Assembly (NCBI GenBank): GCA_022701365.1
Contig: JAKUHH010000177.1
Location: 124,001 to 188,000, forward strand
DNA: 64,000 bases
From: Mycocentrospora acerina
Taxonomy: Eukaryota > Ascomycota > Dothideomycetes > Pleosporales
Reading direction: 5' to 3'
Positions within the stretch are counted from its first letter, which is position 1; the number at the start of each line of letters is the position of its first letter. The notes beneath the pieces are model-generated. The model did no database searches and was not told where the DNA came from. It was given only the letters and a program-made list of their open reading frames with translations. Positions 11,240 through 19,464 of this stretch are shown piece by piece. A program made the position numbers and the translations under genes.

Positions 11240-11335
11240 GATTCGAGTGAGGCTCAAATGTTCAGAGGCCATGGAATTTGTGCCAGAATGCATTGATTGT
11301 CGTGCATGTCAGAAATTGATGATATTATGTCTCTG
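11240..11335. repeat. Diverged direct repeat, copy 1
   Basis: It pairs with 11472-11575: the shared order of blocks is cga-gaggctc, atgtt-ag, atttgtgccaga, tgcatgtcag and gatattatgtct/cataatatcta. Many differences are transitions, consistent with RIP-type decay, though this is not measured. Confidence 0.5.
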
Positions 11336-11471
11336 AAAGACTTTGTGCGCGCGATCGATTGATCGCGTACGGGTACTGTTCTATTCTATAATCAACTTTT
11401 GTTAACTATTCCTACATTTTCGGCTGCTCGGCGGAGCGGGAATAGACCTGCATCCTGACATTCTCCTAATA

Positions 11472-11575
11472 AAGTCGAACGAGGCTCGGATGTTTAGTGT
11501 TTGGAAAATAGGATTTGTGCCAGATTGTATCGCTCCTCATGCACGTCAGCAATATTTTTCATAATATCTAGAAAA
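11472..11575. repeat. Diverged direct repeat, copy 2
   Basis: Second copy of the repeat at 11240-11335, about 230 bp downstream in the same orientation. Confidence 0.5.
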
Positions 11576-11862
11576 TAAACTTCTGATAATAAATAGATTG
11601 TCTTTTTTTCTGCGTTAGCCGCCTGCAAGGCCCAAATCCCGTATCAAAATACCCGTTAAAACCCCCACATTCAAGAAAATTCAACTCTTGACAAAATTGG
11701 CTTACAGTAGCTCCCGCTGTCGCCTTGCAAAAGTACCTGTGCTACCCCTGTCCCCCCATCCAAATCCCTGTTTTTTGTCTGTGCATGTCTGGCGGTACAC
11801 TCTGCCGCTCCGCAGCTTATTATATCCTAGTCAGGTCTGTTTCAAGGCCAGCTTCACCAGCC

Positions 11863-11924
11863 CATCTATTCACGCTGGCCTATCCACTCATGCTGGCCTA
11901 TCCACTCACGCTGGCCTACTCAAC
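11863..11924. repeat. 18-bp minisatellite, about 3 units
   Basis: The unit tatccactcacgctggcc occurs in tandem with one-base variants (11881-11898, 11899-11916) and a partial copy on each side. No gene spans it. Confidence 0.7.
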
Positions 11925-12167
11925 GCACTGGTTCTGATGGTCAATATACTAGCCTATTGACTAACTCTCTTCTATTCAATCTACCTACGTTTTACGGGTC
12001 AATGAACTGGCACTATACGAAGTAGAACAAGGACTGAGGATAAGAGGCTAGTTAATCTGTCCGTGCGACCTTCCAATTAGCTCTAGCAGTATAACTTTAT
12101 TGTCGCAACGTGATTCTCCTCGAACGATGCTACTAGTCAGTATGCATTCCATACGCTCTTGCGTATG

Positions 12168-12173
12168 TATAAG
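12168..12173 (+). promoter_or_regulatory. Possible TATA box of the secreted-protein gene
   Basis: TATAAG lies about 90 bp upstream of the ATG at 12260, followed by a pyrimidine-rich stretch with a possible transcript start (tctttgtttctctaccc). It is a motif match only. Confidence 0.3.
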
Positions 12174-12259
12174 TAGTGATGGTTGCTCGCCGTCTTTGTT
12201 TCTCTACCCAAATATCCACAGATATACACCTACTACATTCTTAGCATCTAGTCAGCACA

Positions 12260-12975
12260 ATGGTTAAACTCATCCCTTACGTTGCCTCTCTGTTGGCCCT
12301 TGGTCAGGCTGTAGCTGCCGCCAAGGCAGTTACATCCTTTTCTGAATGGGTTGATGGCATCCTTGAGAATCCTGATGGAGATAACATGACACCCGATGAG
12401 GTCGTCGAAGCCTACAAGAGTGGGCAATTCAGTACTACACCATCAGGTACGTTGAATGTCTGATCTATACATTGTGCCTAGATGGAAGCTAACATTTGTG
12501 TGAATATAGCCAAGTTCAGTCGTAGCTTGTATCAGAAGCGTGCTACCTGCTATGAGTATCCAAACACAGATTGTCTTGTACGTAAAATGAAACTATTACT
12601 CAAGATATCGGCCGAATGGTTTCACTAACATCGCTTCTTTTATCAGATTACGGATGCTGTTGCATGCGTCAACACCGTCGCCCGCAAAACCAACTGCGTC
12701 AACACTTATCTGCAGTGCCAGATTGGTACTGCTGTATTGACGACCGACGGTTCCACAGGCTCTTCTTGGTAAGTCTCCCTATTGATGACTTAGAGATTCC
12801 TAGAAACTGAGATAGAAAATGTAAAACTAACGTTCAACCTTGTTATAGCAACGACGTTGCCCGCGGCGGAGGATTTATTTTGGATCACTGCGTTGTCTCT
12901 GGTAGTAATAGGGTACAAGGCTCGGAATACGCATATGGAAATGGAAACGAGCTGGTGCGACTTCGAAGACCTTAA
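12260..12975 (+). CDS. Small secreted cysteine-rich protein, candidate effector
   Basis: Four exons: 12260-12446, 12510-12577, 12647-12768, 12849-12975, with introns of 63, 69 and 80 bp, all GT-AG and phase-consistent; 167 aa. The N-terminus is a signal peptide (Lys, then a Leu/Ala-rich core ending AVAAAKA). A pro-region follows and ends in LYQKR, a Kex2-type dibasic site. The predicted mature part is about 90 residues with seven cysteines (TC, DC, AC, NC, QC, SC, HC) and no recognised domain. Size, cysteines and KR processing are typical of fungal effectors or secreted antimicrobial proteins; none of these functions is shown. It sits alone in the repeat-bearing region between HET-related sequences. 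Confidence 0.82.
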
Positions 12976-13494
12976 TTATGAACAGAGAACATCTTAAACA
13001 TGTATCTCCCATTGACGAAATATAATGATATCTAAGAGATGACCCAGAGACCATGATACCAATTTCACACCATTTGCTAGTGTACTACCACCTAACTGGA
13101 TAGTATGGATGTTGATTAATTCGCTCGCGGCTGGCCTGAAACTAGACCATCTGGTCATGACGGCTTGCTTCATACTTCTACTAGCAGAACATTTGTTCGA
13201 TTCCTTTGTACTGAAGGCTGTGCATTTAGAACAGGAACAACATTACTGTAGAGTTAGAATAAGAATCCTTTTACGTTTAGAATGTCAGAGGCCAAAAAGT
13301 GTATATAGAATGCAGCCTGCTGTCGCTCGTACGAAACTAAAAAGGAATTGGCGAAGCTAAAAAGTGATTGAGATGAGTAGCTTTGTCCTGTGGTGGCTGT
13401 GCAGCACGCTCTATGATAGTGAAGTATTAAATGCAAAAATTACAGGTGTAACTTTGGTCGTGTCGCTTCCGATAACTCAGTGAGGGTAGTTCAT
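12976..13494. other. Intergenic, no gene seen
   Basis: Sequence between the secreted-protein gene and the decayed HET copy. Only short chance frames. The last 45 bp resemble 10670-10715. Confidence 0.5.
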
Positions 13495-13910
13495 GTTGCA
13501 TAGACAAGTCGAGCAGTATAGAGCTTCTTGAGGCGATCAACTCCATGTTTGCCTGGTACCGCGATGCTCTTCGATGCTACGTGTATCTAACCAACGTTTC
13601 AACTGGTGGTATCACTAATAGCACGCCTGTCCAACAGCCCCGAAAACTTGCCTTTCAACAGAGCAGATGGTTCACAATTTCCTACCGAGAAGACAGAAAA
13701 CATGTTGTCGTAATCGCAATTGTACATATGCTATGTATCGAAAATCAAATTACTTGGACTCCTGCTAAAATATGATGATTTGGTTTGCGGGGAATTCTTA
13801 TCAAACGCATGGCCCCATATCATGAACACCTTTTGTATTCTCTCTAGCGTAGGTTGATCATATGTGTACATGTTACTACGTCTCAGAGTGGAGGACCAGA
13901 TAGGCAAATA
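13495..13910 (+). pseudogene. Decayed partial copy of the HET gene and its 3' flank
   Basis: 13495-13678 matches HET gene positions about 3532-3713 (CCIDK...SMFAWYRDA..CYVYLT.VSTGG...QQSRWFT). The match then jumps directly to sequence like 4657-4890, the HET gene's downstream flank, so about 940 bp is missing at the join. The copy lacks the HET start, the C-terminal half and the motif, so it cannot make the effector. Differences include many G-to-A and C-to-T changes. It shows that the HET locus was once duplicated within about 10 kb. Confidence 0.85.
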
Positions 13911-14595
13911 AGAAGATAGAGGAAGCGGCTGTGAGGCTTAGCATACGGTGAGGTACAGTAGGCAGAAGGAGAGGATGCTGACGCGTGGAACGTGGTCTAC
14001 TTGCAGTACTAGCACGTAAAGTTAAAGTACAGTTTATATGCAGAACTTGGGCGAGATTTAGGCATAGCTTTCCACGCGAGCAATGTTCTATTTACCAAGT
14101 ATTGTTTTTTTTTCTTCAGAAAGCCGCTTAATGTAATATGTGCATCTGTGTCGTCTATCTTATCACTGCATATTACGAGTTAACATTCACACTTTGAATG
14201 AACTGTTCAATTAGAGTTTCAGGCTTTTTACTGCTTCGTCTAGTGGAAATAGATCTGTTCTGTACAAAGGTGAAAGCAATTAGAATATTGAAGGGACTTG
14301 TCATACGAAATTATTTGTTCCCGGTCAGCTCGGGAAAAGATAGGCATCTTCAGATGTGGATGCAACAAGCTAAAATTAAGAATATTCCATATCGAAAGAA
14401 ATTCGTAGCGCTAGGGTATCTTCGAAATCTATCCCAATAACGGATAAATAAAGCAGTGTAGAATTCGTAACCTCATCGAAACAATGTACATGGGGTACAA
14501 GCGAAATACAAAATGTGAAAGTCGTAACCAGCCGATACAACACCGTCCATACGAAGGTTTGAACTCAAACTGATATAAAGAATATAATGCCAACA
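13911..14595. other. Intergenic, no gene seen
   Basis: AT-rich sequence with short chance frames only (for example 14198-14440 on plus, which has no recognisable domain). Confidence 0.5.
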
Positions 14596-14768
14596 TAAAC
14601 AAGCAGGCCCGTAGGCAATGCAACAGCAAAAACACCAGAACGCTATGCTAAACCAATAGAAACTCACAGACGACATAGCGAATTGGAGAATATAACGCCA
14701 TGACCAAAACAACCGACCCGCAAAAGATGCAACAACGAGAAAGAAGAGTACAACGCTAAAAAAATCAA
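14596..14768. repeat. Dispersed repeat, copy 2
   Basis: Diverged copy of 10152-10320. It lies just 3' of the gene at 14828-17107 and on the minus strand is part of an open frame (14473-14841) rich in Phe, Trp, Cys and Leu. I do not count that frame as a gene. Confidence 0.6.
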
Positions 14769-14827
14769 CCAGCGAACCCACAAAGGAAATGTAACGATAA
14801 AAAGAACACAACAACCAAAACACCACC

Positions 14828-17107
14828 TTACTCACTCTCATCCATCTCCTCAGTTACATGGTCCAACAGCTCCTGCAACTCCCGCTCTTTGCCTAGCTTC
14901 TCCGCCTCCAGTGGCTTGATCATGGCCTGGATGCGTTTGACGAACAGCTTGTTCGTATGTTTGTCGCACGTGGCAGTGTGATCGGCGATCTTGGCAGTGA
15001 GCGAAGAGATTTCGGAGTGGAGGCGCGAAATCTCTTCGGAGGAAGGAGAGGAGGGGAGAGAAGGAGATGGGGAGGGAGATTCGAAGAGGGCGTCAAGGTC
15101 GGCGTCGAGGGACGTCAACTCCTCTAGGACGACGGGAGCGAGAGCGGGAGCGGGAGCGAGAGACGGAACTGGGGAGGAGCGCGAGGGGGAGGGAGAGCCC
15201 TCGAAGAGAGCATCCAAATCCTCTTCTTGTAAAGAAGGGGATGGAGAGCGGGCGAGGGAGGGACTGCGGGGGGGAAAAGGGTCCTCTTCCGAGATGGGAG
15301 AGCTAGGCGCTGGCAGAGTGGAAGGCGAGCGCGAGGCGGATTCCTCCTCAATGTCCTTGAAGACGGCGGTTGGGAGGGAAGAGGAAATGCGGGCAGAGGT
15401 AGACTTCTTGCCGCTGCGGCCCTTGATGGACTCCGGGGTGGGGAGTTGGCAGGCGACGCCATCGCCAGAAGAAGTGTCTTCCTTTTCAGGATAGACGAAT
15501 TCGATGTCGTAGGAAGAGGGTGAAAGTTCCTCTTCCTCCTCCAATTCGTTGCCAAAGGGATTTTGATCCATGGCGAATGCAGCCATGATATCGTCGACTC
15601 CCTCCTCTCCCCCCTCTCCCCCCTCTCCCTCCGCGGGTGCGGATCCCGGCAACTGTGCGAATTCCTCATCCGCCTCCCAAGCAGCAAGGAGGTCCGCTTC
15701 ATCGATACTGTCTACGACGACAGCACGAGCCGAGCGAGCAGCATTGACTTTAGCCCGCTTCCTCGCTGGAGCAGAAGCAGCTGTGGCGGCAGCAGCGGCA
15801 CGCTTCCTCGTTCGCTCCTCAGTAGCTGCAGCTTTCGCCGCCGCAACAACTTCTTGCTTCCTCTTCTTGCAAGCCTCCGCCCTGGCATTTGCCTCGTCCC
15901 TCTCCTTCAGCTCTGCTAGCCTCGCCGCGCGCTTGGGGCGCGACAGATGAGAGATCGCAGCGTAATCCGAACTCTCCCTTTGACGCTTGAGCTCAGCTGC
16001 CTTCTCGGCGGGCAGCTGAGCACAGAACTTCTTCTTCTCTTCCTCTACCTGGACGATGTCTTCTTCCGTCTCCGCGCTGGCCCAGAACGAAGCGTACCAG
16101 AGCATTTTCTGTGCGCTGATGAAATAGCGAGCCATTTCTCGCACGTCGGATAGTGCGGCTTCGTTACTGGGCCAGAAGTTGTTGCAGTGCTTTTTCAAGC
16201 ACTCTTTACTCGCGGAGTGGAACGAGCGAATCAGAAGCGATGACGCCGAGTTGCTCATGAGCGGCACCTGTATGGCGAGGAAAAGGAGACGGTCGCTGAG
16301 TTCGGGGCAGGATACCACCTGCTTCTTGATAGGGAGAGGGCAGGGGCGAGGGAGAGAAGCGGAAGTGTCTGTTTGCGTAGGATCGTCATGGGTGAGGTTC
16401 ACAACGTCCTTTTGTACCGAGGAAGTGATGACGGCGGGCGTAGGCTCGTCAAGAGTGAGGTCAGTAGTCTCCTTTGGCGCCGACAAAGGAGTTTGGTGTG
16501 GGGCTGTTTGCACACCAGCGAAGGGGCTGAAAGCCTCCTGGGTGGGCAGGGACAGTGCTGACGGATCGACCGTGGGCGTTCCAAAGGCACCAGACATGAA
16601 ATATGTCTGGTCCAAGTTTTGCTCCCCGGTGGGTGCTGAAGAATACAGGTCATTTTGGAACAAGCCTGTGACAGGGACTTGATTTTGCTGAGGACCTTGG
16701 GGCTGCTGGTGAGACGCCGCTTGCCCAAACGACGCCACAGAGAGTGGAGAATACAGGCCTTGCTGAGAAGGACTTGTGGTGAAAAATTGAGGCTGTTGAA
16801 AGCCTTGGGGCTGTTGGTAGGATATCGGTTGCCCACTCGATGCCATATAAGGAGAACACAGGTCAGGTTGAGCTGGACCTGCAGAGAAAGCAAGATCATG
16901 TTGAGATGATCCTGCTGGAGAATACAAGCCTTGTTGGTAAAAGCCTGTAGAAGAAAACTGAGGCTCTTGAAAGCCTTGAGTGGGCTGTTGGTAGAACCCC
17001 GCGTACCCAAGCGGGGCCATAGGAGAATATAGGCCAGGTTGAGCTGGACCTGTGAAGAAACCCCTTTGGTGTTGAAACCCAAAAGGCTGAGGATAGGGTT
17101 CACTCAT
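14828..17107 (-). CDS. Large low-complexity protein: Gln/Pro-rich N-terminus, basic and acidic middle, C-terminal coiled coil
   Basis: 759 aa from the ATG at 17107 (MSEPYPQPFGFQ). The open frame continues to 17374, but its upstream part is composed like a 5' leader. Residues about 1-190 repeat a theme of QQGLYSP / QPQGFQQPQF. A central region is rich in Lys/Arg/Ala (KKRKQEVV, TRKRAAAAA, APARKRAK) and looks like a nuclear localisation signal and helix. Acidic and Ser/Pro-rich stretches follow (ELEEEEEL, FPPRSPSLARSPSPS). The last 75 residues form a heptad-like coiled coil (EEISRLHSEISSLTAKI... LEAEKLGKERELQELLDHV). A nuclear or condensate-type role is a guess; no family is recognised. Confidence 0.7.
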   Translation of the reverse strand: MSEPYPQPFGFQHQRGFFTGPAQPGLYSPMAPLGYAGFYQQPTQGFQEPQFSSTGFYQQGLYSPAGSSQHDLAFSAGPAQPDLCSPYMASSGQPISYQQPQGFQQPQFFTTSPSQQGLYSPLSVASFGQAASHQQPQGPQQNQVPVTGLFQNDLYSSAPTGEQNLDQTYFMSGAFGTPTVDPSALSLPTQEAFSPFAGVQTAPHQTPLSAPKETTDLTLDEPTPAVITSSVQKDVVNLTHDDPTQTDTSASLPRPCPLPIKKQVVSCPELSDRLLFLAIQVPLMSNSASSLLIRSFHSASKECLKKHCNNFWPSNEAALSDVREMARYFISAQKMLWYASFWASAETEEDIVQVEEEKKKFCAQLPAEKAAELKRQRESSDYAAISHLSRPKRAARLAELKERDEANARAEACKKRKQEVVAAAKAAATEERTRKRAAAAATAASAPARKRAKVNAARSARAVVVDSIDEADLLAAWEADEEFAQLPGSAPAEGEGGEGGEEGVDDIMAAFAMDQNPFGNELEEEEELSPSSYDIEFVYPEKEDTSSGDGVACQLPTPESIKGRSGKKSTSARISSSLPTAVFKDIEEESASRSPSTLPAPSSPISEEDPFPPRSPSLARSPSPSLQEEDLDALFEGSPSPSRSSPVPSLAPAPALAPVVLEELTSLDADLDALFESPSPSPSLPSSPSSEEISRLHSEISSLTAKIADHTATCDKHTNKLFVKRIQAMIKPLEAEKLGKERELQELLDHVTEEMDESE

Positions 17108-17956
17108 GATTCGCACCCCATAGGGAATTGGCTGGTACCTGGATGTCTGTAGGTTGTAGCACCAGCCTGGTGCGATATTTTTGGTGAGGACGAGGTGAGA
17201 GAACATCCTGGTGGTGTGAAGATGTGTATGTAAAAAGAAAAAGAATGAGTGTCTAGAAGTAATATCCCATGGAAAGTGACTTGGGATGAGGAATGAAGAG
17301 AAGGAGGGAAGGAAGAGAAGATGGATTTTTAAATACAAAGGAAAATCAGAGAAACGAGCAAGAGGAAACTGCAATTACTGCCTGTGGACTGAATTCTTGT
17401 TTGAATTTGGAAGGATCCATGGATCGTGAGAAAAAATTAGTGTTGACCATAGTAAAATCATCCATAGTAACAGCATGGTAAGCATGTACAGCCTCTCGAA
17501 TACTGCTTACTCCCAGCAAACAGTATGGTTCCAACATCAATTGGAACGATGGGAGATACTGGTATTGGCCAGGGTACGTTCTGATGACATTGCAAATCGA
17601 AAGAAATATGGATGGCAAGGTATTCAGTCTTGAATTGGGTGATATGCTGACAATGAAAAATCTTCAACTGGTGATACAGATTTGTTACTGGTTGGGGGAT
17701 TTTTTCTTCCAAAAAAGTCAACAGAAAAACGCGTCTCTGTGCTCCGGAGTAGCATACGCATGACTCTGGAGATTTTTTTAGTGGACATACTGACTGCTGA
17801 CGTGAAAACATGGAACGTGAGCGCAGCTTGTACCATGAGCGAGGATAGAAAGGGTGGAAATGTTGACATATGATTTTTGGTAAGAATTTTTCGGACCAAA
17901 ACCGAACAATCCACTCACAAAGTTTCCCATCACTTTCTACACTCACCTCCGGCTTT
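17108..17956. other. Intergenic region
   Basis: Holds the 5' leader of the low-complexity gene (pyrimidine-rich on its strand) and the 3' end of the next gene. No supported gene. Confidence 0.5.
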
Positions 17957-18808
17957 TCACGCCAGCCTCCGGTGCCTCGGCCAGACCCCATGCTCCTTCC
18001 AGAATGCCCTGGAGTCCAACTTTCGTCCCAACACACTCATCTCTCTTGGCAGCGCCCTAATCCCCTCCTCAACCATCAACTCTCCAACCCACTGTGCAAA
18101 CTGCAGCCTTACCTCCATCTCCTGCACGCTTTCCTCCTCCTCTTCCGCCATAGCACTAAAGCTCATAATCAAATCATACCAATCATAAACTCTCATGTCG
18201 GCAATGATCCACCTCTTCCCTGGCGTGAACTTTCTATGAGTAGCAACAATCGCGCGGGCGACGTCTTCTCCATGTACAAAATGCACCGCCCCGCGCTTCT
18301 TCACATCGTCCTTGCACTTTGCTAGGCGCGGCAGCCAGGTCCGTGGAACACGTGATCCACCGTAAAGGCCTGAGAGATTGAGCACACACCCACCTGCGCA
18401 TTGCATCAACTCATCCTCAGCGATGGCGCGAGGGTCGGATGTGTCGTACGGACTAGTCTCTGTGATCCAATCGTCGGGGACCTGGTTGAAGATACCCGTC
18501 GAGCCGAGCTGGATCCAATGATTTTTATCGCCATGGACTTTTCGGTACAGGGATGTGATATGCTCAGATTGGGAAAGGCCTGTCAGCGGGAAGGTGATTA
18601 AAACTGTGTGGGCGGAGGGCAGGCGTTGGTATGGCTCCTGGTCAAAAGAAGTGGAGTCAAACTTGAATGGTATTGTTCCGTCTCTGCCCGTGGTTGTTGT
18701 TTCGACGTGGGTGATTTGTTCGCTCTCAAGAAGGGGGAGGAGGAAGGTGGAGGTCCAACCTGCGCCTAGGATCAACAGGTCTACCTCTTTCATTTTCTCG
18801 CGGAGCAT
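17957..18808 (-). CDS. NAD(P)-binding Rossmann-fold protein (YeeZ/atypical SDR-like)
   Basis: Intronless, 283 aa, ATG at 18808 (an in-frame ATG at 18793 is an alternative). Begins VDLLILGAGWTSTFLLPLL, a nucleotide-binding glycine motif after the first strand. Further motifs: a GTIPF/FDSTS segment, HWIQLGSTGIF, DPRAIAEDEL (in the place of the SDR active-site region), LNLSGLYGGSRVP and HFVHGEDVARAIVA. This order matches NAD-dependent epimerase-like proteins of the bacterial YeeZ kind found in many fungi. The substrate is unknown. Cytosolic; no signal or membrane segment. Confidence 0.75.
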   Translation of the reverse strand: MLREKMKEVDLLILGAGWTSTFLLPLLESEQITHVETTTTGRDGTIPFKFDSTSFDQEPYQRLPSAHTVLITFPLTGLSQSEHITSLYRKVHGDKNHWIQLGSTGIFNQVPDDWITETSPYDTSDPRAIAEDELMQCAGGCVLNLSGLYGGSRVPRTWLPRLAKCKDDVKKRGAVHFVHGEDVARAIVATHRKFTPGKRWIIADMRVYDWYDLIMSFSAMAEEEEESVQEMEVRLQFAQWVGELMVEEGIRALPREMSVLGRKLDSRAFWKEHGVWPRHRRLA

Positions 18809-19464
18809 TTCTGCGCCAGGCTTAGGTGTGGGCGGTATGCTGAGCGACCAGGGTAAATTTTTGTAAGAACGATGTCTAGTACTTGGGGGCTGACGTTTAA
18901 ATCGCTAAACCGACAATGCGGTTGGCGGGTTGACTTCGCGTGTGGATGAAGGAACCACGGGAAGTCGTGACGTCTACCATGGCTTGGCTAGCGGGCCCAC
19001 TTGCATGAGCTTGTTTTGCGGATACACGCTGGCACATTGGCCGAATGGATATGATGATCACTTTTACAGACGCAACTGCAAGTTGATGTTAGCAAGCTAA
19101 TATGTTAAGACAAGGCTCGCGCACGCCACTCCATCATAAATCACAAACTGGTAAGAGTGACGTGAACACAAAACTTTTGCGCATTACAAAATACATACAG
19201 TCCAAATGTCACGGCTCTCGAAGTAACACCGAAAACAAACGCACGCATTTTTGTTATGATTGGTTTCAATCAGCCACATTTCAGCTTTCACGCAGCAGCG
19301 CTTATGGTATCTCAAAAGAAAATCCAACTGCAGTATACTCCAGTTCTCGGCATCAAGCAGAAAGCACAAAACGTGAACCCAAACTCCTTGGCGACGAACG
19401 TGCTCCAATCCTTATTATTCATGTCGTCATAACCTTGTCATCATATTACCGTAGTGATTCATTG
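18809..19464. other. Intergenic, no gene seen
   Basis: Upstream of the Rossmann-fold gene and downstream of facB. Short chance frames only. Confidence 0.5.

Noticed and set aside
14473..14841. 122-codon hydrophobic minus-strand frame
   Set aside because: Overlaps the 3' end of the 14828-17107 gene and a dispersed repeat; composition is unlike a membrane protein family. Kept only as an observation.
17458..18036. 192-codon minus-strand frame
   Set aside because: Overlaps the end of the Rossmann-fold gene in another frame and has no recognisable features.
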